Virus record (IMG/VR): IMGVR_UViG_3300025154_001689
Location: 1-31,376 of that record
Length of the DNA: 31,376 nucleotides
From: a virus
Strand: one strand, 5' to 3'
Under the pieces are notes generated by a model. The model made no database searches. It worked only from the letters and a program-made list of their open reading frames with translations, and was not told the DNA's origin. Numbering within the stretch: position 1 is the stretch's first letter; the number at the start of each line of letters is the position of its first letter. Below are positions 1 to 7,444 of the stretch, one piece after another. Both the position numbers and the translations under genes were made by a program.

Positions 1-312
1 ATGGAGAACCCAATGCTTAGACGCTGGGCCTCGCTTTGTTCTAAGGGTGTTCCCCATTACGGGGCAAGAAATTGGGAGAAGGGGATAACTGAAGAAGACC
101 TTTTAATCCACCTTGAGAAAGCGGAGAGACATTTTAACTTATGGGCGGAAGATGTTAAACGAAAACTGACTGGGCGTAAACCGTTAAGTGAGGAAGACCT
201 AGCCGCCGCCGTCTATTTCCGCGTTCAGGGAGTAGAGTATGTCCTTGAACGATTACTTGGACGGATAGAGGAGCAACTTGATAGACAGGTAGAAAAGCGG
301 TATAATGAGTAA
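1..312 (+). CDS. Possible dATP/dGTP diphosphohydrolase-like (DUF5664-like) protein
   Basis: The 103-residue protein starts with the ATG at base 1, so an upstream extension outside the window cannot be excluded. Residues 19-29 (HYGARNWEKGI) resemble the G-A-x-K-Y-x-x-x-N-W-x-K-G signature of the DUF5664 family, which is annotated as dATP/dGTP diphosphohydrolase-like and occurs in many phages. A helical H-L-x-x-A-x-R-H-F-N-x-W stretch follows, as in that family. The usual C-terminal L-A-H-A motif is not recognisable, which lowers the call. If right, it would act on the nucleotide pool in the cytoplasm. It precedes the terminase genes, and its last codons contain the -10 box of the next promoter. 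The alternative is an unrelated small helical phage protein. Confidence 0.4.
   Translation: MENPMLRRWASLCSKGVPHYGARNWEKGITEEDLLIHLEKAERHFNLWAEDVKRKLTGRKPLSEEDLAAAVYFRVQGVEYVLERLLGRIEEQLDRQVEKRYNE
278..306 (+). promoter_or_regulatory. Sigma70-type promoter ahead of the terminase genes
   Basis: TTGATA (278-283) is followed after exactly 17 nt by TATAAT (301-306), close to the sigma70 consensus. It lies in the 3' end of the first gene and is followed 35 nt later by the ATG of the small terminase gene. No ribosome binding site of Shine-Dalgarno type is seen before that ATG. Confidence 0.6.
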
Positions 313-341
313 TCGCAGAAATACAGTGATAAAACAACGAA

Positions 342-644
342 ATGCCTTACAAAATACCACCAAAAGAATTTCAGTGGAAAAAAGGTCAGTCGGGAAACCC
401 TAATGGTCGCCCTAAAGGTAAATCCCTAAAGGACTTTGCTAGGGAATACTTACTTAAACTATCAGAGGAAGATAAAATTGATTTTTTGGCTTCCCTACCA
501 ACTGAGATAGTTTGGAAAATGGCCGAAGGCAACCCAGCTAACGCGACTGACATCACCTCTCAAGGAAAACCAATCATCCAACTAGCTCAAGAGATAATCG
601 AGAAGAATGAAATTAACACCCAGTCAGAGTCAGATAGCCAGTGA
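342..644 (+). CDS. Small terminase subunit-like protein (DUF5681)
   Basis: 100 residues. Residues 11-27 (QWKKGQSGNPNGRPKGK) are the typical DUF5681 signature, a basic N-terminal motif common in phage proteins encoded directly before the large terminase. The rest is predicted helical and acidic, and ends in a polar Q-S-E-S-D-S-Q tail. The position directly upstream of the large terminase, with a 38-nt overlap in another frame, supports a role as small terminase: recognising phage DNA and feeding it to the ATPase. At 100 residues it is short for a TerS, so an accessory packaging role remains possible. Confidence 0.65.
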   Translation: MPYKIPPKEFQWKKGQSGNPNGRPKGKSLKDFAREYLLKLSEEDKIDFLASLPTEIVWKMAEGNPANATDITSQGKPIIQLAQEIIEKNEINTQSESDSQ

Positions 645-1851
645 TCGCCACCGCTTTAGAGTTCTAAACTGTGGCAGACGCTTCGGTAAAACAGTCCTAG
701 CCATCGAAGAGATGGTTGGGGTGGCAATTAAGAAGAAGAACCGCCGGGTGGCTTACTTTGCTCCCACCAGAGATGATGCCAGAGAGATTACTTGGGCAAT
801 GCTTCTAGCCAAGTGCCAGAACATCATCACCTACAAAAACGAATCACTTTTACAAATAAAGATAATGACCGAAGATGGGGGAGAATCTCTGATTGCTCTA
901 TATGGTTGGGAATCTGTCCAAGAACGAGGTAAGGGTAGAGGATTGGCTAATGATTTTATTGTCTGCGATGAGGTGTCATCCTACCGTAACTTTTGGCTTG
1001 GTTGGAATGAGGTTTTATCCCCGACTTTGATTGACCGTAAAGGATCAGCGATGTTTATCTCCACCCCTAAAGGGTTTAACCACTTCTACGATTTATACGG
1101 GATGGAAGCTAAAGACCCAGACTATAAATCTTTTCACTTCACCTCTTACGACAACCCATTCATCCCTCCAGAGGAAATTGAGCGGGAAAAGCTCTCCAAA
1201 CCAGAGGACACCTTTGCCCAGGAATATCTGGCTGACTTTAGAAAACAACAAGGTCTGGTTTATAAAGAGTTTAACCGGGACCGCCACGTGATTGATGAAA
1301 TCCCAGACAAATGCGATGAGTATATCGCCGGGATAGACTTTGGCTTCACTAACCCAACCGCCGTAGTCCATATTAAACGGGACGGGGACGAGAATTACAC
1401 TGTGGTCGCCGAGTGGTATAAAACCGGCCGGACGGAAGACCAGATTAAGGATTATGTTAAATCCTGTGGGTTTAACCGAGTGTACCCAGACCCCGAATCA
1501 CCAAGCGCGATTGAGGTGATGCAACGCTCGGGGATTGCGGTGGTAGAGGTGGTGAAGAATAAAGACTCGGTCAAGAACGGTATCAACCGAATCAGGCAGT
1601 TGCTTAAAATGGGCAAGCTCCACATCCACAAGTCTTGCGTTAATTTAATCAGTGAGTTTGAAACCTACACCTATCCAGAGAAACGGCCAGACCATAACGA
1701 GGAAGAGAACCCAGTTAAAGAGAACGACCACGCCCTCGATGCCCTGCGGTATGCTCTAAGCACCAATAACAGCGACAATGTCCTCACCCAAGAGGAGCGG
1801 GCAAGGCAATTCTTTGAAGCTAGACGCAATTTGACTAGCAATGCCCGTTAG
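607..1851 (+). CDS. terL: Terminase large subunit (packaging ATPase and nuclease)
   Basis: 414 residues, a complete TerL. The Walker A motif GRRFGKT is at 23-29, the Walker B FIVCDE at 117-122 and the coupling motif ISTPKG at 151-156. The C-terminal RNase H-like nuclease shows three acidic positions: D244 in AGIDFG, D295 in YPDPES and D374 in ENDHALDAL. This is the Terminase_6 arrangement. It cuts concatemeric DNA and pumps it through the portal into the prohead. The ATG at 607 lies inside the small terminase gene. It is preferred because the conserved start L-T-P-S-Q-S-Q-I followed by the Walker A motif begins right there. The portal gene follows after a promoter. Confidence 0.95.
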   Translation: MKLTPSQSQIASDRHRFRVLNCGRRFGKTVLAIEEMVGVAIKKKNRRVAYFAPTRDDAREITWAMLLAKCQNIITYKNESLLQIKIMTEDGGESLIALYGWESVQERGKGRGLANDFIVCDEVSSYRNFWLGWNEVLSPTLIDRKGSAMFISTPKGFNHFYDLYGMEAKDPDYKSFHFTSYDNPFIPPEEIEREKLSKPEDTFAQEYLADFRKQQGLVYKEFNRDRHVIDEIPDKCDEYIAGIDFGFTNPTAVVHIKRDGDENYTVVAEWYKTGRTEDQIKDYVKSCGFNRVYPDPESPSAIEVMQRSGIAVVEVVKNKDSVKNGINRIRQLLKMGKLHIHKSCVNLISEFETYTYPEKRPDHNEEENPVKENDHALDALRYALSTNNSDNVLTQEERARQFFEARRNLTSNAR

Positions 1852-1863
1852 ATATGGTATAAT
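1831..1863 (+). promoter_or_regulatory. Extended -10 promoter for the portal/head operon
   Basis: TGGTATAAT (1855-1863) is a TGn-extended -10 box at the terL stop codon. TTGACT at 1831-1836 is a possible -35, but the 21-nt spacing is long, so the extended -10 probably carries the activity. A start point near 1870 would give a roughly 30-nt leader containing the hairpin at 1881-1897. Confidence 0.55.
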
Positions 1864-1880
1864 TAAGACATTAACAATCA

Positions 1881-1897
1881 GAGTTGCGGCCCAACTC
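1881..1897 (+). promoter_or_regulatory. Leader hairpin just before the portal start codon
   Basis: GAGTTG (1881-1886) pairs with CAACTC (1892-1897) around a 5-nt loop, CGGCC. The 3' arm ends 3 nt before the ATG at 1901, and there is no Shine-Dalgarno sequence. The same arm sequence with the same placement occurs before the connector gene at 15797, which suggests a shared control of translation start. Confidence 0.5.
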
Positions 1898-1900
1898 TAA

Positions 1901-3712
1901 ATGGAAACCAAGCAATATAAAATCTTTAGCGAATTACAGACTTTAGACACCAACTACCACAAGAGCAGTCTTGAGAAAATTGACGGCCTAAAGCGTTCGC
2001 AGTTTGAAATTGTCCGAATGTGTGAGTTTTACTCCGACTCCCGTTATCTTGAACAAAACAAAGACGCTACCGGCAAATCAGGGGTGAATTTAGACAAGTT
2101 AGGCCGACCCCGACCTTTTTATAATATCGTTAATTATCGGGTTGCCCTAGCTAAAACCGCCACCGACTTGGATATTAAGGACATTCAAATCATCTCGGAC
2201 AATCCTAAGTATCAAGTCCACTCAATGCTCTTGAACCGCGAGGCTTACGAGTGGATGAAAGAAAGCGAGTTTTCCCGAACCTTCAACCAAATGGGTAGCA
2301 CTAGACCTAAATACGGTGGCTACTTACTCAAAAAGACCACTCCTAAAGGTAAGTTAAAGATCGAGGTTGTCCGTTGGACCAATGTTTTCACCGACCAGAA
2401 TGATATTTTGGGCGGTCCGATTGTAGAACATCATTACCTCTCACCAGTTGCCCTAAAGAAGAAAGACGATGTTTGGGATAATGTAACCGAGGTGTTAAAA
2501 GCCAACCGGAAGCTCAAAGACAAGACTGATATTGATGTTTATGAAATCACCGGCGAATTCCCTGTCCAGGTCTTCAAGGACTCGCAAAATGAGGACTCCA
2601 CCGAAGCCGATGAGTTTACTTTCACTCTCCAGCGATACTTTGTCGCCGAGGTAGACGGTAAGCACTTCCTGATGAGTGCTGATGAAATCCCCGGGGTGAT
2701 GGAGGATTATTACGAATACTTAGCTTGGGAAGATAACGGTTACGGGTTGGGCCGAGGAGTGATTGAGGACTCTGAAGAAGCTCAAGTCTGGACTAACGAC
2801 TCAGTGATTAACGAGTCTATCGCTATGTCCTTGGCCGGTCGGGTAGGAATCAAAACCACCTCCAAAAAACTGGGAAATAATATCTTAGAACACGACCACG
2901 GCAAGATTTACGAGCTGGAGAAGGATTCGGATATCAACTCATTTAACTTGGCTCCCTCGGCTTTGGGTCAGTATCAAAACCAGATTGAAAAATGGCGAAC
3001 CCAAGCAGATAATGTTACCTCGTCCTTTAATGCTATCACTGGTGAACAGCCACCGTCCGGCACCCCTTACTCGCAAACCGCCCTCTTAAATCAAGTCGCT
3101 ACCAAGCCCTTTGACTACAAACGAGAGGAGTGGGGTATTCACTTGACCAAAATCTTTGATAAATGGGTTATCCCTTACTTAATCAAGAAGATTAAAGCCG
3201 AACATATCCTTGTCACCGAGTTCTCCGATGAAGAGTTGGAGAAGATTGACGAGAGCTTTGCAGTGTACAGCTCCAACCAAGAAATTAAGAAGAAAATGAT
3301 TGAGGGCATTTTAGTCTCCCCGGAAGAGCAGGAGATGATGATAGACGGGTATAAAACATCAATCAGAAAGAATGGCAAACGGCGGTTTATTAAGATCCCT
3401 GAGGATTTCTTCAAGGAAATTGAGTGTAAGGTAACAGTCATTACCACTGGTGAGCAGATGAATAAGGCCGTCATCCTCCAGTCCTTGTCGGAGATTATGC
3501 GGGCAGTGATTGCCTCGTTTAACCCCAACACCGGCGAGTTTGGTGTCTTAGCCGACCCCGTCCTCTCTAAGGTGTTTAATCAAATTGTCGAGCTTAGTGG
3601 GTCTGGCATCTCACCTGTTTCATTAGGTAAGGGGGCTAGGCCAACCAAGCAGGTTCCCCAGCAAACCACCACCCCAGTCCCAACCCCAGAGTCCGCTCCC
3701 TTAGCTGCCTAA
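1901..3712 (+). CDS. Portal protein
   Basis: 603 residues, between the large terminase and the scaffold/coat genes, which is where portals sit. The size fits the larger portals of podoviruses. The N-terminal 150 residues are rich in Y/F/W and contain RPRPFYNIVNYRV (residues 69-81). A long helical region lies around 370-420 (QNQIEKWRTQADNVTSS), followed by a TPYSQTALLNQ segment that resembles the clip/stem helix region of portals. The C-terminus is a low-complexity P/T/Q tail. The portal forms the dodecameric DNA channel and motor dock at one capsid vertex. The call rests on position, size and general sequence character, because portals have no short catalytic motif. It has its own promoter and hairpin leader. 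Confidence 0.85.
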   Translation: METKQYKIFSELQTLDTNYHKSSLEKIDGLKRSQFEIVRMCEFYSDSRYLEQNKDATGKSGVNLDKLGRPRPFYNIVNYRVALAKTATDLDIKDIQIISDNPKYQVHSMLLNREAYEWMKESEFSRTFNQMGSTRPKYGGYLLKKTTPKGKLKIEVVRWTNVFTDQNDILGGPIVEHHYLSPVALKKKDDVWDNVTEVLKANRKLKDKTDIDVYEITGEFPVQVFKDSQNEDSTEADEFTFTLQRYFVAEVDGKHFLMSADEIPGVMEDYYEYLAWEDNGYGLGRGVIEDSEEAQVWTNDSVINESIAMSLAGRVGIKTTSKKLGNNILEHDHGKIYELEKDSDINSFNLAPSALGQYQNQIEKWRTQADNVTSSFNAITGEQPPSGTPYSQTALLNQVATKPFDYKREEWGIHLTKIFDKWVIPYLIKKIKAEHILVTEFSDEELEKIDESFAVYSSNQEIKKKMIEGILVSPEEQEMMIDGYKTSIRKNGKRRFIKIPEDFFKEIECKVTVITTGEQMNKAVILQSLSEIMRAVIASFNPNTGEFGVLADPVLSKVFNQIVELSGSGISPVSLGKGARPTKQVPQQTTTPVPTPESAPLAA

Positions 3713-3713
3713 T

Positions 3714-3935
3714 ATGAACGCTACTCTCCAACAATTCTACGACAACGAGGGCCAACGGGAAGCCGTTAAAGTCTTTATGGTTGAGACCTTAAAGGAAATG
3801 ACGGTTGAGCTGGCTTTTGAGGGTAAATCAGTGGTCGGTATCCCCGAAACCAGCAAGTTAATTGACCGCACCTTTGACAGACTAGAGGAGTTGTATGGTA
3901 AAATAGAGAAACCAATTATCAATAATCCACGCTAA
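3714..3935 (+). CDS. Small hypothetical protein of the head operon
   Basis: 73 residues, starting 1 nt after the portal stop through a TAATATG junction. It is predicted to be mostly helical and acidic: E-L-A-F-E-G-K-S-V-V-G-I-P-E-T, then L-I-D-R-T-F-D-R-L-E-E-L-Y. I do not recognise a family. Its place between portal and scaffold suggests a small head-assembly or virion-associated protein, but nothing in the sequence defines the job. Confidence 0.7.
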   Translation: MNATLQQFYDNEGQREAVKVFMVETLKEMTVELAFEGKSVVGIPETSKLIDRTFDRLEELYGKIEKPIINNPR

Positions 3936-3937
3936 AT

Positions 3938-4084
3938 ATGGCTAAAGTTAAAAAAATTAAAGTGAAAAAGGAAGTCGAGCCGGAAGAAGTTGTCCCGATG
4001 GACGCTAATGAGCGCCGGCGCTATGACATCCTTAAAAGAAACGCCCAACGGCGTTTAGATAAGGAAGCCGCCAAGAGACGGTAA
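3938..4084 (+). CDS. Small basic hypothetical protein
   Basis: A 48-residue open frame with ATG at 3938 and TAA at 4082. It begins M-A-K-V-K-K-I-K-V-K-K-E and ends in the highly basic Q-R-R-L-D-K-E-A-A-K-R-R. It follows the previous gene through a TAAATATG junction, the same style as other structural genes here, which supports it being translated. The charge pattern suggests a nucleic-acid-binding or coiled helix. No family is recognised. Confidence 0.6.
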   Translation: MAKVKKIKVKKEVEPEEVVPMDANERRRYDILKRNAQRRLDKEAAKRR

Positions 4085-4173
4085 AACCGCGAGGGCTTTA
4101 GGACAGGGCCACCTCATATAAAAAGCCAGTCCATGAGAAGGAAAACTCTCTAAACCGATTAACCATAGCTTAT
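4085..4173 (+). promoter_or_regulatory. Intergenic leader with several possible RNA stems
   Basis: The 89 nt before the scaffold gene can form GGCTTT (4094-4099) with AAAGCC (4122-4127). Alternatively GAGG (4091-4094) pairs with CCTC (4112-4115), or GGAC (4101-4104) with GTCC (4129-4132). These compete, so no single fold is certain. No promoter of the type used elsewhere in the window is seen. Confidence 0.25.
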
Positions 4174-4668
4174 ATGGATGATGACAATAAGGACCTCAAC
4201 CTTTCAAACGAGACAGACGGGGAGACTGTTGAAACTCCTGAGACCGAGGAGGAAACTCCAGCGGTAGATGTCGAACAACTGCAGGCTACAAACAAGAAAT
4301 TGTTTGAGCGTGCAAAGAAGGCCGAAGCTGATTTAAAAGCGTTGAAAGACGCGGACAAGTCGAAACCAGCCGAAGCACCTTCTCCACAGCTTAGCGTGGA
4401 AGAGGCCGTCCTTTTAGTAGGCGGTATGCCCGAGGAACTCCTAGGGGAACTGAAGGCCGTCGCCCAAGTTAGAAAGGTCTCTCTCATTAAAGCTCAAACT
4501 GATCCTATCTTCGTTGCGGTGAAGGATAAATTTGACAAAAATAAGAAGCAAGAAGAAGCCAGCTTGCCTGCTTCTCGCAGTTCATCGGGGGTGAAGCCTA
4601 AAAAAGACTTCAAGACTCCAGGTTTAACTCGAGAAGAACACAAGGCAATGGTGAAAGATCTATCTTAA
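4174..4668 (+). CDS. Head scaffolding protein candidate
   Basis: 164 residues. The N-terminal 30 are very acidic (E/D/T repeats). A coiled-coil-like segment follows at about 35-60 (L-Q-A-T-N-K-K-L-F-E-R-A-K-K-A-E-A-D-L-K), then a helical middle and a lysine-rich C-terminus (V-K-P-K-K-D-F-K-T-P-G). An acidic start, coiled coil and basic tail, encoded directly before the coat gene, is the usual design of phage scaffolding proteins, which template the prohead and then leave. No protease gene is seen nearby, so removal without cleavage (T7/P22 style) is likely. The call is by position and composition. Confidence 0.7.
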   Translation: MDDDNKDLNLSNETDGETVETPETEEETPAVDVEQLQATNKKLFERAKKAEADLKALKDADKSKPAEAPSPQLSVEEAVLLVGGMPEELLGELKAVAQVRKVSLIKAQTDPIFVAVKDKFDKNKKQEEASLPASRSSSGVKPKKDFKTPGLTREEHKAMVKDLS

Positions 4669-4706
4669 CCTAGTGGGGGAGCCATTATTAAATAGCAAAA
4701 AACGAT

Positions 4707-5633
4707 ATGGCATTCCCAACTGGCACAGAGTCCAGCGTTTCGCTGGCAAGCTATATTCCAGAGATTTGGGGTGAGCGCATTAACGAGTTCTATCGGGCCC
4801 GTTTGGTCGCCGCTCCTTTCTTTACCGACCGAAGTGATGAGTTAGCAGGTGGTGGTGATACGCTTTACACTCCTAATACAACGGAGTTCACCGCTACTGC
4901 TAAGTCTCTTGGTGTCGCCGTGGCCTTAAACAGCCCGACTGATACTAAGGTCACTTTGACGGTAAGTAACTGGTACGAATCTTCATTCGCTATCGAAGAT
5001 AACGATGCGGCTCAAATGAAGCGCTCATACTCGGTTATGGAACGCTACGCCAAGAACTGCGGTTACGCTATCGCGAAGACCCTTGATACAGCGATTGTTG
5101 CTTTGTTTGCCGACTTTAGCAATTCTGTTGGCTCATCAATCACCAACCTCCAAGACTCGGACATTCGCTCGGCGTTTGCTTACCTTGAGGCCAATAATGT
5201 TGACTCAATGGAAGCGGCCTGGTTCTTCCACCCAACCGTTTTCTGGCGACAAATTCAGCGGATTGACAAGTTCTCTCTCGCTGTTAACTCACCAGTTAAT
5301 GACCCGACGGCTAAGCGCCCGGCTGGTTACTTGTACGGTCAGCCCGTATATTTGACCACCCAGATTGCTTACCACGTCCCGTCTGGTACGGCTGGTCGCA
5401 ACAATGCCTTTGTTCACGCTGACGCTATTCACTGGGCAACCTCTCCCTTGGGAGCTGGTGGCTCAGAGGGAGCGATGGTTGGTTCAAGTGGCATTCGGGT
5501 TCAGTCCAACTACATTCCGGAGTATCTCTCAACGGTTACGACCGCTGACATCCTCTACGGTGTAGTGGAAAACCGTGATGTTGCCGGAGTCCGTGTTTTG
5601 ACTCCAGCGACCACTGACAGTAACAATCTTTAA
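4707..5633 (+). CDS. Major capsid protein (HK97-fold type)
   Basis: 308 residues. The start M-A-F-P-T-G-T-E-S-S-V, then Y-I-P-E-I-W-G-E-R-I, then A-A-P-F-F-T-D-R, fits the N-arm and E-loop region of T7/P22-like coat proteins. The core has F-A-I-E-D-N-D-A-A-Q and a spine-helix region L-D-T-A-I-V-A-L-F-A-D-F. The W-F-F-H-P-T-V-F-W-R-Q-I segment and P-A-G-Y-L-Y-G-Q-P-V-Y are typical of the P-domain/A-domain of this group. The position after the scaffold supports it. Size is close to the roughly 345 residues of T7 gp10. It forms the icosahedral shell. The RNA just after its stop codon can fold into competing stems (5624-5697). Confidence 0.9.
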   Translation: MAFPTGTESSVSLASYIPEIWGERINEFYRARLVAAPFFTDRSDELAGGGDTLYTPNTTEFTATAKSLGVAVALNSPTDTKVTLTVSNWYESSFAIEDNDAAQMKRSYSVMERYAKNCGYAIAKTLDTAIVALFADFSNSVGSSITNLQDSDIRSAFAYLEANNVDSMEAAWFFHPTVFWRQIQRIDKFSLAVNSPVNDPTAKRPAGYLYGQPVYLTTQIAYHVPSGTAGRNNAFVHADAIHWATSPLGAGGSEGAMVGSSGIRVQSNYIPEYLSTVTTADILYGVVENRDVAGVRVLTPATTDSNNL

Positions 5634-5697
5634 TCTTTAAGATTGTTGTGGGGTCTGGTCTCCAAAGTTCCTTACCCCACAACTTTGGAAGCAATCT
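5624..5697 (+). promoter_or_regulatory. Competing RNA stems between the capsid gene and the glycan cassette
   Basis: AAGATTG (5639-5645) can pair upstream with CAATCTT (5624-5630), which spans the end of the capsid gene. Its AGATTG part can instead pair downstream with CAATCT (5692-5697), which abuts the ATG at 5698. Inside, TTGTGGGG (5646-5653) pairs with CCCCACAA (5675-5682), and CCAAAGTT (5662-5669) pairs with AACTTTGG (5681-5688). These two share bases and exclude each other. There is no U-run, so a plain intrinsic terminator is unlikely. An attenuator or translation switch is the inference. Confidence 0.5.
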
Positions 5698-5838
5698 ATG
5701 AAAATCAACACAAAACCGAATAAAAAGACCGTATTCATTGACCCCAATCCGGTGAGGGTTAGGGAGATGTTAGATGCTAATGGTAATGTTATTGACTTTA
5801 GGACCAAGCAGATTATCCGTAAAGCCGACCAATCATGA
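5698..5838 (+). CDS. Small hypothetical protein at the head of the glycan cassette
   Basis: 46 residues, ATG at 5698, TGA at 5836, overlapping the next start by ATGA. The sequence runs M-K-I-N-T-K-P-N-K-K-T-V-F-I-D-P-N-P-V-R and ends D-F-R-T-K-Q-I-I-R-K-A-D-Q-S. No family is recognised. The start codon abuts the 3' arm of the stem at 5692-5697, so access to it may depend on RNA folding. It could be a leader peptide or a small virion protein. Its coding status rests on the ATGA coupling to the glycosyltransferase gene. Confidence 0.55.
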   Translation: MKINTKPNKKTVFIDPNPVRVREMLDANGNVIDFRTKQIIRKADQS

Positions 5839-6896
5839 GGGTTTATTTCGTGAGCAGTGGTAGCTTTGGGTGCTATATCGTCAGAAGTCTCCTACCTTTA
5901 GTGGCTAATGGTTGGGACGGCGACCACACCTCCATCCATCCCCTAGAGAAAACTCCCGAGAATAAGGCTTTAGCCGCCCAAAATGCTGATATTGTGGTCT
6001 TCCATCGTCCTGAAGACCCCCGGAAACTCGATTTAGCCCGCCTCCTCAAGAAACAAGGCAAGAAAATCGTGATGGACAATGACGACACCTACAAAGACAA
6101 GGGGTCGATTAAACTAAACACCTACTTCAACGAAGAAAGAGTGCGTAAAGGGTTGGGTGATGTGAATAAAATTGTTGACCAGTTTGTGATTGAGGCTGAT
6201 TTAGTCACAACAACCACCCCATTCTTGGCTGATGAGTATAAAAAGCTGAATAAAGAAGTCGTGGTTTTACCTAATTTCATCGACCCGTTCTATTTTGACG
6301 AGCCGTTACGAAACGAGACTGATGTGGTGCGGATAGGCATCACCGGCTCCCTTGGGATGTCGTCTGATCTAGATGTTTTATCCCCAATCATCAAGCATTA
6401 CGAGAAAGACCCGCGGGTTAAGATAGTGTTCTTCTCGCTTCCGGCCAACCGTGACTCCAATCCCATCATCACTCGGGCTTACGAGAACGAATACAACTTC
6501 CTAGACTCGGTGGATGTCGAGTGGCATCCGTTGGTCAACGCCGACCTCTACTACGACAAGCTCAACTCGCTTAAACTAGACTTAATGGTTATTCCTCGGG
6601 CTGATAACTACTTCAATCGAGCTAAGAGCAACCTGAAGTTTCTTGAATCATCAATGTTCAAAATCCCATGTGTGTGTCAAGGCTTCGCTGATGGTCTAAG
6701 CCCTTATCAAAAAGACGCTGACCACCTAGTGCTCGTAAACGACAACACCCAATGGATACCAGAGATTGAAAAGCTGATTAAAGACAAGGAGAAACGCCGA
6801 GAGATGGGCCGAAAAGCTAAGCAGTATGTGCTTGAGAATTACGATATCAACAATAACGCCCACCTTTGGGAAGAAGCCTATTCTAAACTGCTATGA
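5835..6896 (+). CDS. Glycosyltransferase, GT4-like (GT-B fold)
   Basis: 353 residues. The N-terminal Rossmann-like half has V-Y-F-V-S-S-G-S-F-G and A-D-I-V-V-F-H-R-P-E-D. The linker V-V-V-L-P-N-F-I-D-P-F-Y-F-D is typical of GT-B enzymes. The C-terminal donor domain starts I-G-I-T-G-S-L-G, and the E-x7-E-like region reads F-L-E-S-S-M-F-K-I-P-C-V. The end R-E-M-G-R-K-A-K-Q-Y-V-L-E-N-Y-D is the classic Glycos_transf_1 tail. It should transfer a sugar from a nucleotide donor; the acceptor is unknown. It is the first enzyme of the cassette, coupled by ATGA overlaps on both sides. Confidence 0.85.
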   Translation: MRVYFVSSGSFGCYIVRSLLPLVANGWDGDHTSIHPLEKTPENKALAAQNADIVVFHRPEDPRKLDLARLLKKQGKKIVMDNDDTYKDKGSIKLNTYFNEERVRKGLGDVNKIVDQFVIEADLVTTTTPFLADEYKKLNKEVVVLPNFIDPFYFDEPLRNETDVVRIGITGSLGMSSDLDVLSPIIKHYEKDPRVKIVFFSLPANRDSNPIITRAYENEYNFLDSVDVEWHPLVNADLYYDKLNSLKLDLMVIPRADNYFNRAKSNLKFLESSMFKIPCVCQGFADGLSPYQKDADHLVLVNDNTQWIPEIEKLIKDKEKRREMGRKAKQYVLENYDINNNAHLWEEAYSKLL

Positions 6897-7444
6897 TTCC
6901 GATGTGGAAATTAGGGGGCCGGTTGGGTAATCAGATGTTCCAATATGCCTATTTGTTTGCCCAAGTTAAGCGAGGAGAAATCCCAGACATCTATCTCCAA
7001 AGTGAGGAGTATTTTGAGGATTACAACCGAGAGATAAAGGCCATTTTTAGTACTGGAATCGGCCACCTAGACCAAGTGTCAATCCATGTCCGCCGGGGAG
7101 ACTATGTGAATAATCCTTTCTACACTGATTTGTTTGAAAGTGGTTACTATGAAGAAGCGATGGAGATGTTCCCAGATGCCAACTTTTTGGTTTTCTCTGA
7201 TGATATTGCTTGGTGCAAGAGACAACCTCTGTTTGAAGAGTGTGAGTTCTCAGAGGGGAATGACGAAGTGACGGACTTAAACTTAATGGCCTCTTGTCAG
7301 CACAACATCATCGCTAACTCCTCGTTCTCGTGGTGGGCGGCCTATCTCAACCCCAATCCCAACAAGAAAGTCATCGCTCCGGCCCTGTGGCATCCAGACG
7401 GATTAGAGCGGACAGTATTACCAGCTAATTGGATAACTATATGA
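6893..7444 (+). CDS. Alpha-1,2-fucosyltransferase-like enzyme (GT11)
   Basis: 183 residues. Three GT11 hallmarks are present: GGRLGNQMFQYA at the N-terminus, VSIHVRRGDYV in the middle (the basic residues bind the GDP-sugar) and NSSFSWWAAYL near the C-terminus. GT11 enzymes transfer L-fucose from GDP-L-fucose. At 183 residues it is much shorter than the usual 270-300, mainly through a short linker between the first two motifs, but all three motifs are intact. The next gene is a GDP-mannose 3,5-epimerase homologue, whose product GDP-L-galactose differs from GDP-L-fucose only by a 6-hydroxyl. The donor here may therefore be GDP-L-galactose (inference). Confidence 0.85.
   Translation: MIPMWKLGGRLGNQMFQYAYLFAQVKRGEIPDIYLQSEEYFEDYNREIKAIFSTGIGHLDQVSIHVRRGDYVNNPFYTDLFESGYYEEAMEMFPDANFLVFSDDIAWCKRQPLFEECEFSEGNDEVTDLNLMASCQHNIIANSSFSWWAAYLNPNPNKKVIAPALWHPDGLERTVLPANWITI

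Noticed and set aside
4091-4132. H-type pseudoknot (riboswitch-like, preQ1-I style) before the scaffold gene
   Set aside because: The interleaved stems leave only 1 nt to cross a 6-bp stem, and the pairs compete with simple hairpins. No conserved riboswitch core is seen.
5646-5688. H-type pseudoknot after the capsid gene
   Set aside because: With no nucleotides between the two 3' arms, both stems cannot form at once, so I treat them as alternatives.
7429-7440. TTG 7429 as start of the epimerase
   Set aside because: ATG 7441 fits the ATGA overlap used across the cassette and still includes the whole NAD-binding strand.
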